A stretch of DNA of 64,000 bases. Origin: Acanthosepion pharaonis (Eukaryota > Mollusca > Cephalopoda > Sepiida > Sepiidae). The DNA is taken from positions 474,501-538,500 of the forward strand of contig CAHIKZ030004540.1 in NCBI GenBank assembly GCA_903632075.3, in the 5' to 3' direction. Position 1 is the stretch's first letter, and each line of letters opens with the position of its first letter. Under the pieces are notes generated by a model. It made no database searches. It had not been told where the DNA came from and worked only from the letters and a program-made list of their open reading frames with translations. Below, piece after piece: positions 15,037 to 25,112 of the stretch. Both the position numbers and the translations under genes were made by a program.

Positions 15037-15037
<1 letters not shown>
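14739..15037. other. Unassigned AT-rich spacer
   Basis: No gene or repeat with a second copy in the window was seen. A moderately GC-rich patch at 14900-15035 contains several TGCA-rich words and directly precedes the (TA)n run, which suggests the tail of an unrecognised dispersed element. Confidence 0.3.

Positions 15038-15074
<37 letters not shown>
15038..15074. repeat. (TA)n microsatellite
   Basis: Uninterrupted TA dinucleotide run of about 18 units. Confidence 0.95.
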
Positions 15075-15076
<2 letters not shown>

Positions 15077-15700
15077 CAAAAACTTTAGAACCACCTTCCA
15101 TAAAAAAACAAGCAACTTAAACACACGTCTGTTTAACTACATATATGTAATATAAAATCTCTTGTGAATAATTTGATAGAGTACATTTAATATCTTCTAC
15201 ACAAAATATTTCTTAGTGAACTTGAAAACATGCACTAAATAACAATGATTTCTCTAACCACATAGTCAATAAATTAAACTAATCTAAGGAAAATAAAAAG
15301 CAGTTATATGAATAAAAGTAACAGGAAATATACTGTCAAACTATTCTATATAATTCAGCTACACAGTAACTGGATGAAGAAATTATAATGAACCTAATAC
15401 ATAGATACATATCACTAAATAAAAAAAAATAAACAAATTAAACTAATCATTATCCAAGATGATTATCACCAGTGACACAGACCTCCCACCCACCCAACAA
15501 AAAAAAAGAATTTCTACAAACTAATGTCTATGAATAAGCTTACTCACTTGGAGTATTCTTTTCTAATCATAATAATTTAAACAACAGATACATTGGTTTC
15601 ACAACCACTACATTATCACACAGTTTAATGTGCCATTTATCTTATAATAACTCAATTAAAATACATATTATTTTCACAATGGAAAAACATATATATGAAC
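15075..15700. other. AT-rich spacer, nothing recognised
   Basis: Low-complexity AT-rich DNA with A-runs. No ORF of interest, no RNA gene and no clear repeat copy were seen. Confidence 0.4.
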
Positions 15701-15926
15701 TGGAAGGGGAGTTTAATCATTGAATGCATTGAAAAGGTGAGTTTACTACAGAAGTGGATTAAAAAGGGGAATTTATTATAGGAGTATACTGGAAAACAGA
15801 GTTTACATTATGAATACATAGGAAAATGGGAGATTACTATGGAAATGCTTCAAGAAGGATGTTTACAATATGAATGCATACAATAGGAATGCATAGAGAA
15901 AGTGGAGTTTACAACAAGAATGCATT
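15701..15926. repeat. Diverged 30-bp minisatellite, 7-8 units
   Basis: Units start at 15701, 15731, 15761, 15791, 15821 and 15851, each exactly 30 bp. A half unit at 15881-15895 follows, then a last unit to 15926. The pattern is an A/G-rich start, then GTTTA with a variable short stretch, ending in GAATGCAT. Units differ at many positions yet keep the 30-bp register except at the half unit. Stops occur in the translated frames, so a peptide repeat is unlikely. Confidence 0.8.
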
Positions 15927-16367
15927 AGAAACAACATTATTAGATTGGACTACTTTTGAAAGGCTTGCATTACTAAATTTAGAATCTCACTACTTGCAAA
16001 TATGGGGCTAGTTTTGAATAAACTAAGCTAATTTGGCTTATCAATGAGAAAATAGTCAATTCAAAGTTTACTAGTGTTAACATTTTCATGTCATCCTGAT
16101 TTGCAACTTCAATATGGCAACACTGGAGAGAAGAAAAAAACAATTGTTTGTAGGTCGACTCAGAAATGAAAAGAACAAGTTTATCAGCTGATCAGAAAAA
16201 ATACTTAATGATCTTTGAACGTTTTTATCAGATAACATAATTCCAAATATCATAATCCTTAGTAATTTAAATAAATATTGTTTATCAATTTACTAAAATT
16301 TATCTCCATGCTTAACCTAAATCTTAAGATTTTATTTTTGCTGATGGATCTATGACCTTTGGTGTTA

Positions 16368-16665
16368 GATTTTTATAGCCAAGTGTTTCAAAAGTATTTT
16401 CTTCTTTTAAAATGAATTTTATGACCACATCAAAAGATTATTTTTGATCCCATTATATTATTATTACCTATTAAAGTATTTAAGGTATTAACTATTAAGG
16501 TATTTACTATTTGTTTAAAGCCTTGCTTCAAAGTTAATTTAATGTACACATCGAAAGACTATATTATATATTTAAGGTATTTACCATTTGTTTAAAGCCT
16601 TGCTTCAAAGTTGATTTCATGTCTATATCAGAAGACTATTTTTGACCCTGTCATATTAGAATATT
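16368..16665. repeat. Degenerate ~95-bp tandem repeat, about 3 copies
   Basis: The segment GTTTAAAGCCTTGCTTCAAAG occurs twice (near 16513 and 16590) followed by a similar stretch ending in GACTAT. A more diverged copy lies at 16375-16460 with TTATTTTTGATCCC matching TATTTTTGACCCT in the last copy. No coding potential was seen. Confidence 0.7.
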
Positions 16666-16737
16666 AGACACAAAAATGCATGTGAATATTTAACAGAAAA
16701 AGTTCTTAGCCCAGTTTCAATATGTTTTGTTAGGAGT

Positions 16738-16747
16738 ATATAAAACT
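16738..16747 (+). promoter_or_regulatory. TATA-box-like element
   Basis: The sequence GTATATAAAA lies about 60 bp upstream of the ATG of the small ORF at 16803. In an AT-rich region such matches arise by chance, so this is only suggestive. Confidence 0.2.
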
Positions 16748-16802
16748 TTTATTTAATCACTATACATTACTTAAAAAAAATTATATTTTATATATGCTTT
16801 AA

Positions 16803-17021
16803 ATGCTGTGTAAATTTTATCTTTTTTTGTTAATTTTGTTTTTTGTTATGGCAAGAATGTGTTATGGTTGGGGGAAACACCTAACTCTTCCAGCAACTAG
16901 GCAGAGAGGGAAAAGAGACTGTGGTAACAAAATTGACACTCCTTCGGAAACCACAGAAAATTTTGGAACAAAGTGCCCACAGGATCAACTTCACAAGACA
17001 CCATGTCTGGCTAACTACTGA
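16803..17021 (+). CDS. Small ORF with signal-peptide-like N-terminus (hypothetical)
   Basis: Encodes 72 residues. Residues 1-22 look like a signal peptide: a short basic start (MLCK), a hydrophobic core FYLFLLILFFVMA, and a polar end RMCYG. A tryptophan follows, then a basic site RQRGKR at about residues 33-38 that resembles a proprotein convertase site, then a polar tail of about 34 residues with three cysteines. A TATA-like sequence lies 60 bp upstream, and an AATAAA occurs near 17306. I do not recognise the family. It could be a secreted peptide precursor, the first exon of a longer gene, or a chance ORF; the opposite strand also has an overlapping ORF. No function is assigned. Confidence 0.25.
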   Translation: MLCKFYLFLLILFFVMARMCYGWGKHLTLPATRQRGKRDCGNKIDTPSETTENFGTKCPQDQLHKTPCLANY

Positions 17022-17454
17022 CTGAGTTTTCCTATTGCTTTTATTAGCATGAGGCATCTTACAAAAACCCAGATCTTGACTAGTTGCAGAGAGGTCTGTA
17101 TCTAGACATGCCAAGCTGTTCCGCTACTAAGGAAAACTCAGATGTAACTGGTCTTGACAAACATGTACACATGTGATCCAGGGCCTCCTTTGCATTTGTA
17201 CCGACATGCATTCACCACATATTGGTACTCACTCACTAGGGATATCATATCTTATTAATAATTTTCAATAACTAGACGTTTTCATTCTGTCTAAAATGGA
17301 TTAATTAATAAAATATGTTCTGATAATGTCTGTGCTATAATTCAAATCTGTCTAATTTGTTTGCTTTATCAAATTTTAATTTATACAGATTTTAAAATAT
17401 TTTATTTCCAAACAGTACATTATATTTAGTTTCATTAAATGCTCCCCTCTTTAC
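17022..17454. other. Spacer, nothing recognised
   Basis: No supported gene or repeat. It includes a relatively GC-rich stretch at 17040-17240 followed by AT-rich DNA. Confidence 0.3.
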
Positions 17455-17950
17455 TCTGCTTTTGATCAAATCAGTCTTTTTCTTTCTTCACATTGTTCCA
17501 TCAAATGTCTTCCTTCCTTGCTATTCAGTTGAGCAGATGAAATTCTTTCTTTCTCCATCTTGCTTAATCAAATTCTTCACTAACTGAATATTCAGTTAAT
17601 CAGATAAAATCTTATCACCACATTGTTCTATAAGTGCACTGTAACCTTACTGTTCAGGTGATTAGGTATTCAGGACTTTTTACATCACCTACTATTCTCT
17701 GAAATGTTAGTTTTCTATTTAGTTGATTAACAAAGCCTTTTTCCTTCACCATATTACACTCTTAAATATTACATAACCTTCTATTCAGTTGATCAGAACA
17801 AAGTCTTTTTCCTTTAACCATATTACATTCTTAGATGTTATATAACATTTTATTCAGTTGAACAGATTAAAGCCTTTTTCTTTTGCCATATTAATCTCTC
17901 AAATGTTATATTGCATTCTATTCAGTTGATCAGATGAAAGCCTGTTAGAG
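17455..17950. repeat. Diverged ~70-bp tandem repeat, about 7 units
   Basis: Units contain a TATTCAGTTGATCAGAT-like segment, then AAAGYCTTTTTC, then a CAYATTACAYTCTYAAATGTTATAT-type segment. Clear TTCAGTT segments recur near 17525, 17593, 17717, 17786, 17852 and 17921. The right-hand units are best conserved. Confidence 0.8.
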
Positions 17951-18164
17951 TAAAATGTGGATACAGTTGTCTCCCTTCCTAAAGAACTCTCTAAAAAAAG
18001 GGATAATTTTATACTTCATTTATTTTTTCTGTTGTATATTCAGTTAGTAAATAAACATGTTACATTGTAGATCTCACCTATCCTATATATTTTTTGCATT
18101 ATAATATGTTGACTAATCACTGTAACCCAACAAGTTGTGGGTGCAACTCAATAAAGCCTTTCCA

Positions 18165-18640
18165 TTTTTTTCCATTTCTTAATACTTTGCTTAGCTTTTG
18201 GAATGTATTTTTTGCTATTGTAATGCACTTTCAGATTTCAGTGTCACACTTTCTGTTGTCTGTTAAAACAATTCTCAGATATTTAAATCTTTGTACTCGC
18301 TTGATTCTGGTGTCTCCAATTTGTAATTGTTGTCTGTCCCTTTTGCTGACAACCATCTTGCAATTCATGGTTAGTCCTTTCTTCTCACTTTTCTTTACTA
18401 CCTTTTGTAGTTCCCTTCCTATGTCTGCTATCCTATCAACACTGTGTCATCTGCAAATCTTACGTTGTTAAGATTGTGGAAGTCAGTAATGAATCCTGAG
18501 AGGACTTTTAATTCTCTTAGATTCACCTCACTGAGTAGGTTGATGTTATTATTCTGTGCTAATAGGAATATATATTTGCCAAACAAGGCGGATAAAATAA
18601 GTTTTATTGTACAAAACCAGTACAATAAGAATAAAGGTAA
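18165..18640 (-). pseudogene. LINE reverse transcriptase fragment, broken
   Basis: Read on the minus strand, 18428-18480 encodes NNVRFADDTVLIG, which is the F/YADD catalytic box of a non-LTR retrotransposon reverse transcriptase. With one frameshift the reading continues downstream into a thumb-like segment with KKGLTMNCKMVVSKR and an RFKYL motif (about 18260-18420), the usual order in LINE polymerases. Both ends are missing and a stop interrupts the frame. It is a dead fragment; I cannot fix the clade from this piece. Confidence 0.75.
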
Positions 18641-19217
18641 CAGTTATGCACAAGGTCGTCACAAGTCAATCCAGTACTGAGTGCTGCTAGAAGGTCGGTA
18701 GTTCTCATGTAAGTTTGAGTCACACTTAACAGATCCCAGCTAGTCTCTGTAGTCTGTTGACTTACAGATACTTATAGGCAGTTACTACCTATAGTGTAGT
18801 CACTCATGGGGGTGATAGGTTATTCCATTACATCAGTTAAATAATTGGGTGAGAAGACACGTCCTCTCTATTTTTTGAATATTTTCTGAATTCATTTTTC
18901 ATCTGTATTTAGGCGGTTTGCTTACATATAGGTGATGGATCATTCCAGTATCTTTCCTAAATATGTAAAAGTTACTTAGCAGTTCCAATAGTTCTTTGTA
19001 ACATACTTTAGCAAATGCTTTTGTATAACTGATTCCCAAGATGGTGTTTTCTCGATTGCTACAATCTTAACCTATTCAAGTTGAGGATTAACACTTATCT
19101 TCCTCACATATTGGCCTAAACCATGTCTCTTACATTAGACCCTCTACTATGTGTGGCTCCCGGGCCTTTCACTATGAAAAAAAAAAAAAACAAAGAATGC
19201 TCAGTCCTAATTTATAT
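18641..19217. other. Unassigned interspersed sequence
   Basis: No gene is supported. 18641-18840 reads like part of an LTR or LINE tail (mixed composition, no ORF) but has no second copy here. 18850-19190 is likewise unassigned. Confidence 0.25.
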
Positions 19218-19225
19218 CAATAGTC

Positions 19226-19617
19226 CAGGGTTTTTCAACCAGTTGGGAATTTCCCCCTACTGGAGAATTTCAAGGTTTCAATGGGAGAATTAAGGCCACA
19301 GATTTGTAGATTCACAATATTAACTTTCTAACTCCCCAAGCCGGCAATGTACATCGGTCCGTGCAACTGAGAGGTCATGCTGGGTTTTTTGTTCCACAAA
19401 TTCTTGTGCTTTTTTTTTGGCCACTGCAAAAATAATCCATGTAAATTTATATGTACTAATAGGGAAAAGAATGAAGATTTCAAATAATATATGCATATTA
19501 TTTGGAATGCACCTTCTGAGTCGGACAATCTTGGAAAGTGTGTGTGTGGGGGGGAGAGGGGGGTCCTGACTTATGGAGAAAGGGTGCTTCGGACAAGAAA
19601 TAGGTTGAGAACCACTG
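19226..19617 (-). mobile_element. hAT MITE (same family as 57219-57597)
   Basis: 392-bp element. One end begins CAGGGTTTTTCAACC and the other, reverse-complemented, begins CAGTGGTTCTCAACC, the typical CAGNGGTTCTCAACC terminal repeat of hAT transposons. The flanks CAATAGTC and TAATAGGC agree at 6 of 8 positions, consistent with a decayed 8-bp target duplication. Internal segments (AATTTCCCCCTA; GCACCTTCTGAG) match the copy at 57219-57597 in inverted orientation. There is no transposase, so it is non-autonomous. Confidence 0.8.
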
Positions 19618-19892
19618 TAATAGGCTAATAAATTCAAAGGGAGATAATATCTTTGTGATATTTTGCTAAATAACACTAACTCCAGACAGAGTAGCTTCCC
19701 TTAGATTTGTCTTTTTTTTTTTTTTTGGGAGATGACCAAAGCAAAGGACTGTTTTTATTCCGATATTCAAAGCAATGGAAATAAAAAGAGAAAGTTCAAT
19801 TGGACATTACACGTTTTTCATATGTAAAAGAAATGACGACATATTCTTTTTTGTATGTTAAACTAACATAAACTCATTGTAAAACTTCCTTC

Positions 19893-20390
19893 CTAATTTT
19901 CTTCCTGATTATCAATGCATTTCTGTAGTAAATCATTTGTAATGAATTTACATTCTATATATAATTGCCTTCTTCTCTCAGTACTGCTTGCATTAATTCC
20001 TGACCAATAACAATCCCTTTCTTCCTAATTTTCAATGCATTCCTATAGTAAATAATTAGTAATGAATTTACATTCTACATATAATAGCCCTCTTCTCTCA
20101 GGAACTGCTTGCATTAATTCCTGACCACTGACAATCCCTTTCTTTCTGATTTTCAATGCATTCCTATAGTAAATCATTAGTAATGAATTTACATTCTACA
20201 TATAATAGCCCTCTTCTCTCAGTACTGCTTGCATTAATTCCTGACCACTGACAATCCCTTTCTTTCTGATTTTCAATGCATTCCTATAGTAAATCATTTG
20301 TAATGAATTTACATTCTACATATAATAGCCCTCTTCTATCAGTAATGCATACATTAATTCCTGACCACTGACAATACCTTTCTTCCTAAT
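19893..20390. repeat. ~125-bp tandem repeat, 4 copies
   Basis: Four units each contain TTCAATGCATTCCTATAGTAA (or close), ATGAATTTACATTCTA, CTTCTCTCAG, and TTAATTCCTGACCA. Identity between units two to four is high. There is no coding potential. Confidence 0.9.
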
Positions 20391-20412
20391 TGGACCTTGC
20401 TGGGCTGTGATA

Positions 20413-20501
20413 TTCTCTGTGGCCAAGTAGTCTAAAGCATGTCAGATCAAGTGGTGGTTTCTTCTACAACAAGGGATGCAGTTTCAAACCCTGCCAGAGA
20501 G
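20413..20501 (+). pseudogene. tRNA-Leu-like pseudogene or SINE head
   Basis: 89-nt segment. TTCTCTG at 20413 can pair with CAGAGAG at 20495-20501 as a 7-bp acceptor stem with one G-U pair. GTGGCCAAGTAGTCTAAAGC fits an A box and D arm, and GTTTCAAACC fits a B box and T loop. The length, the GGCC-AGT-GTCTAA-GC D-arm pattern and a CAA-like anticodon region resemble a long-variable-arm tRNA-Leu. The anticodon stem pairs poorly and one T-stem pair is mismatched, so a working tRNA is unlikely. It may be the head of a SINE. Confidence 0.5.
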
Positions 20502-20671
20502 CACATTTTCTTTAATAAGTTTTCTTGAGTATGCAGATCGATAGACATAACACACACTGTTTAAAACAAAATAAAAATCAAGATGTCTATTTCAAACACC
20601 GATATTCACTATTAAAGATAGAGTTTGAAGTAATAAAAATATTATATTAAAAGCATATTCATTAATATTTG

Positions 20672-22003
20672 TTTTTTTTTAATCATTTCACCCCAAGCAA
20701 GGCAGGAATGCCACGAGTACACAAGGAGTTACAGAGAGTGAAAGTGAGAGAAAAGTATGGGTATAGGGAGGAATTAAGGAGAGGATGAAAGATAAACAGT
20801 GTTCAAGATAGCAAAAGATGGTGATTGATGTTGCATTTAAATTTTTGAAGATTGTATTTATCAAGGAAGCAAGTAAACAGAAGGGAGTTCCACAGGTGAA
20901 AAGAAACTGTTGGAGTTGAAGTGGCGGTTGCATTTAACTATTTCAACAGTACATGGGTGGGACCTAGATAACAATCTAGTAAAATGTTTAAATTCATGGA
21001 GCCTGGGCACCAGGTAAAAAAGCTTGTCAGAGCAGTTGCCATGAAAATATTTATAGAAAAGACAGAGGGAAGTCACACCAAGTCTGTGAGAAAGTGACTG
21101 AGGTCAAGATGCCAAGTCAGGATCGATTACATTGCAGATCCTTCTCCAGATTTTGTGAAGGACCTCGAAATGAGTAACAGGAGAACCTGACCAGATATGG
21201 CAACAGTATTCAATGCACAGATGAATGGTAGATTTGTAAATGTGCAAGAAGGAGAAAAACCTTCTGGCATGAAACAAATTTCCTTGAAGTAGATGCAGCT
21301 ATTGATTCAATCTAGTCCTTCCATTTCAAATCAGCTGAAAATGTGTGACCAAGTAGGTACAATGAGATGCTCTCCAGGACTCAAGCAGGAACCATGCCAA
21401 TGGTAGTCTGGGAAATCTCTCTATGGTTGTTAAATGAGAGCAGTTTAGTTTTGGAGGCCTTAAAATTTCCTGCCCCAGTTAACTACTGATTAGCAGTCCT
21501 TTTCAAGAGCAGCAGCCAGGTTAACTTTGCCAGCTCTGACAGATTTGCTATTGAGTCATCTGCATAAATGCTTACTTGGAAACTAATGACATCAGGAAAA
21601 TCATTGATGAAGATCAGAAACAGCATTGGACCCAGGATAGAGCCTTGGGGTACATCCACATTCATGTGAAAGGATCTGGGAGTGAGCCTGTTCAGAACAA
21701 CATTCATTTCACTATTTGATAGGAGTGAATCATCCTGTCATACTGTAGCCCTGAAGCTTATGTAGAAGACCAGCATGCTAAACCCTGTCAAATGCCTTTG
21801 AGATATCTAGGGTCACAGCTTGGGCTTCACCATTATTATTAAGAACTTGTTGTACATATTCAGTGATGGCCATAAGCATGTCAGTGGTAGACCAGGCAAA
21901 ATGGAAGCCATATTGTTTGTCAGAGAGTAGGTTGTGAGAGGTAAGATGCTTAACCACCTCAGCATTGATTAAAGTCTCGAATACTTTGCCGGTAAATGTT
22001 GTT
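20672..22003 (-). pseudogene. LINE 3' portion: RT fragment, C-terminus and 3' tail
   Basis: On the minus strand, 21483-21707 encodes VPQGSILGPMLFLIFINDF and SIYADDS, reverse transcriptase motifs 4 and 5 (catalytic YADD). Downstream, 20861-21076 encodes a C-terminal segment with SLCLFYKYFHGNCSD and LVPRLHEFK, which also occurs at 23956-24415. The + strand sequence AATCATTTCACCCCAAGCAA near 20682 is the conserved 3' terminus. The element is 5'-truncated and broken by frameshifts. It encodes no complete protein. The clade looks Jockey/CR1-like, but I cannot be certain. Confidence 0.85.
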
Positions 22004-22224
22004 TAATACTGTTTATTATAAACAGAGCATTTACTTAAATATTTGTATCTATAAAAAGAATGTATAAACATAAAAATGTCTTAAAATATATATATATATA
22101 TATCGGAATGGGTAGGATGAAAAAAGTACATACATGCACAAATATTTGCACAAACATAAGTATATTTATTCCTCAGGAGTTATAAATACAAGTGCTCAAT
22201 GTTATGAAACAGAGCTATTAGTAT
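22004..22224. other. AT-rich spacer with short (TA)n
   Basis: Contains a short TA run at about 22089-22102 and the words GTGCTCAAT and GAGCTATTA that recur next to other hairpin repeats in the window (for example at 23442). Confidence 0.4.
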
Positions 22225-22353
22225 ATATTAGTGACTATACATAATATCCAACATTGATAACATGACACAGAGTTTCATGCATTTAATGCAATCTTCATAT
22301 ATGGAGATTCTGACCATTATTGTGCTCTCATGATGATGATTCAAAATTGTCTA
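22225..22353 (-). repeat. Inverted-repeat element, left arm (pairs with 22963-23092)
   Basis: Matches the reverse complement of 22963-23092 across about 125 bp, sharing GATATCCAACAT-like, GTTTCATGCA, AATGCAATCTTC and GGAGATTCTGACCATTA segments. Arms are about 610 bp apart in opposite orientation. The arm contains a degenerate CTGATGA...GAAAC-type core (here TGAAGA, minus strand 22298 to 22272). Confidence 0.8.
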
Positions 22354-22962
22354 TGATAAATATAGAATTAGCCATTAATAACTTATATTGTTCAAATTCA
22401 TAAGTTTGAAATTCAAAGAATTAAAAAATAATAAATAAAAAAATTTATCTCAATTTAAATTTGGTTTCAAAAGTAAACAAAATATCAAGGGGGGTAACTC
22501 TCGTTATTTTTAGCTTAAACTGTCCAAGTTATGCCTGTTAACATAAACTTGAACAGATTAGAAATATAACATAAAGATGCAAAAATAAATAAATAATATG
22601 TTGGGACTATATATCTAATGTACTTATAACAGTGAAATTATATATACACACATTATAAATTAATCAAGTACAGTAATATTGCATTGTGTGTGTGTATATG
22701 TATATAAGGGAAGTTATTGATAACGGGTTCTGAGAATATTAAAAGTTGTTTCATATTATATTAATATTTGTAAAATCCATTTTGCAATCACTTTTACTTG
22801 GGGGTCAATTTTTTTAGCAGGTGCTTGGATTTATGGATATATGTAGACATTAATTTGGTCCTCATGTTCAGAAAGTTAGGATTATTTAAGTGTTTTAATA
22901 TAATAAGCTTCTCCAACAAACACAAGTTCCATCTGTCTCCCTTTCCATTGTTTGTACACACA
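22354..22962. other. Spacer between inverted arms
   Basis: AT-rich, with no ORF or RNA gene recognised. It may be the interior of an element bounded by the two arms, such as the remnant of a Penelope-like or foldback element, but no protein evidence supports this. Confidence 0.3.
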
Positions 22963-23085
22963 ATTTTGAATCATCATCACAAGAACGTGATAGATAATGG
23001 TCAGAATCTCCACACCCGAAGATTGCATTAACTGCATGAAACTTTGAGTTGTGTTATTGATGTTGGATATCATGTATATTCACTA

Positions 23086-23092
<7 letters not shown>
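22963..23092 (+). repeat. Inverted-repeat element, right arm
   Basis: Partner of 22225-22353. It contains CGAAGATTGCATTAACTGC followed by ATGAAAC, which has the spacing of the core seen in the other hairpin repeats. Confidence 0.8.

Positions 23093-23114
<22 letters not shown>
23087..23114. repeat. (TG)n microsatellite
   Basis: About 14 consecutive TG units abutting the right inverted-repeat arm. Confidence 0.95.
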
Positions 23115-23117
<3 letters not shown>

Positions 23118-23364
23118 ATATATAGGAAAATAGGAAAGAACTGTTAGGTTAATAATCCAAAGTTCTTTTGAATTTTTGTTTTTATTCTAAAAAAAAACAG
23201 TGCTCAATACACAAGTAGAGCCTAAATTATAATTATTTTTTTAAAAATATGATTCCATCGCTACATAAGAGTTCTCATGTTTCAAAAACAAAAGCTAAGA
23301 ACTTTAATTTAATTATAGAAATTAAATTGAATTAAAGTATCCAACCCTGTTTCATCCTCAAGCA

Positions 23365-23367
<3 letters not shown>

Positions 23368-23401
<34 letters not shown>
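23368..23401. repeat. (TA)n microsatellite
   Basis: Uninterrupted TA run between two unassigned AT-rich segments. Confidence 0.95.
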
Positions 23402-23404
<3 letters not shown>

Positions 23405-23419
23405 AACATATTACACATT

Positions 23420-23550
23420 GAGTGATGGTGCTAATAAAATAGTGCTCGATGTATAATAACAGAGCTATGATTTATATTAATAATAAATATACATTTTATT
23501 TTACTTACAGTAGCACAACTCTGAGTTTCATGCTCAATACAATCATCAGG
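23420..23550 (-). repeat. Hairpin-family repeat, single arm
   Basis: Contains GTGCTCGATG, GAGCTATGA and, on the minus strand, CTGATGATTG...GAGCATGAAAC (23549 to 23524). The same landmarks occur at 22180-22300, 31863-31888 and 53048-53071. Only one arm is present. Confidence 0.6.
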
Positions 23551-23955
23551 TGCAGATTAAAAATTGACTGTTGCATAATTTAAATAGTGATATTTATACT
23601 GTACTATAATTATAGTGGATCAGTACATTTTATTTTTGGAGAATGGGTTAAAATAATAAATAAATAATATAAAATAATAATATATACACATACACACACT
23701 TACAAACCTCCAAATACAAAAAATATCACTATAATTAAAATACATATATGCACATCTAATATGTAGCTTTTAAATATAATACAAATGTACACAAAAAATA
23801 AAATATAAAATATGAAAATAAAATATTCACATATATGAATATACAAGGGGCTGCAAAAGTAGGTATACAGTAAGTATTATACAAGTATCAGGTATTACCA
23901 GTATTACAATCGTGGTTTTAGTATTCATTTAATGCTAAAATTCTTCTTTTTTTTT
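23551..23955. other. AT-rich spacer, nothing recognised
   Basis: A-rich, with GCAAAAGTAGGTATACAG at about 23855, which resembles a mariner terminal repeat. No matching second end was found. Confidence 0.3.
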
Positions 23956-24415
23956 TTAAGTGTTTCATCCCAAGCAAGGCATGAAGCCACTAGCATGCAA
24001 GGGGTTACAGAGAGTTGAAGCAAGAGCAAATAGGTGTGATAGAGGAAAGGATGAAGGGAAGGATAGGGGATAGATCAAGGCATCTGCAGACATCAATTGA
24101 CATTACATTTGAATAGTTGGAGATTATAGCTATCAGGGAAACAGGAAAAGGGGAGGGAGTTCCACAGGCGAGAAGTGCGAGTCATGAAGCTATTGGAGTA
24201 GAAGAGACAGCTACATTTAACAGTTTTGACAGTGAAAAGGTGAGAGTGAGATGCCAAACTAGTTGAACGCTTAAATTCATGAAGTCTGGGAACCAGCAAA
24301 AGCAGCTCATTGGAGCAGTTACCATGAAAGTATTTGTAAAAAAGACAGAGGGAGGTGGCAGCACACCTGTGAGAGTGCAACTGAAGATGAGATGCCAGAT
24401 CAGGGCTGATTACAT
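23956..24415 (-). pseudogene. LINE C-terminus and 3' tail
   Basis: Minus-strand translation of 24093-24422 gives about 109 residues with SLCLFYKYFHGNCSNE, LVPRLHEFK and TRTSRLWNSLPFSCFPDSYN, homologous to the LINE at 20672-22003. The conserved 3' end (TTTCATCCCAAGCAAGGCA, + strand) is at about 23964. The remainder of the element is absent, as expected of 5'-truncated insertion. Confidence 0.85.
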
Positions 24416-24759
24416 AATTCATTAAAAATCATTTTTATTTTCATAATTTTTATTATAATACATTTATTATAATTTTTATTTTTTAATAAATAATAATAAA
24501 ATTGTTTTGCAGGTAAAGAGGCATGAGTGAATGATGCAGGCAAACAGTTTGAACATTTGAGGGATTGGTATGTTTATTGTTGATATGTTTCTATAATCAA
24601 TGCAATACATTTTCTGTGCATGTGCCAAGTTTTCATTACTGTAATTGTTTTTGGCAAATTTTTTTTTTCACATGATTTTTTGTGACAGTTTTTTTGTATG
24701 ATAACAATTTTCCTAACTTGGAAATAAATATGGGAATAATCAAAATTAATTGTGAAATC
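24416..24759. other. AT-rich spacer, nothing recognised
   Basis: Poly-T/A-rich sequence with short simple repeats. No gene is supported. Confidence 0.3.
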
Positions 24760-25033
24760 CAGCAAAATAAAAATAATTGTTTGTACAGAAAGTAAGGACT
24801 TATGTACATCAAACTGTCTTTAAATTAATTGGTGGCAGACAGAATTATCGCTGAACTTTTAAAAGCTAAGCTTAAATATTAGTGCAATACTTAAATGCAG
24901 TAATCAATTTTGAGGCCTTCTGTAGTTTGTTGCCTATCGCAACTACTCCTCCTTACCTATTGTGGTGAAGGCCCGATTAGAGCCCTCCACAGGAGTTAGC
25001 TTAAATGCTGTCCATTAGGGTGGTTTTAATCTA
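24760..25033 (-). repeat. Dispersed repeat, partner of 14455-14738
   Basis: Reverse complement of the repeat at 14455-14738, sharing CCTCCACAGGAGTTAGCTTA-type and CAATACTTAAATGCAGT segments. It ends at a long (TA)n run, as SINE and LINE tails often do in this window. Confidence 0.7.
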
Positions 25034-25111
<78 letters not shown>

Positions 25112-25112
25112 C
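25034..25112. repeat. (TA)n microsatellite, about 39 units
   Basis: One of the longest pure TA runs in the window. It separates the dispersed repeat on its left from a different dispersed element on its right. Confidence 0.97.

Noticed and set aside
18094..18471. 125-codon hydrophobic plus-strand ORF
   Set aside because: It is antisense to a recognisable LINE reverse transcriptase fragment.
23855..23875. Mariner-like terminal sequence
   Set aside because: No matching opposite end was found nearby.
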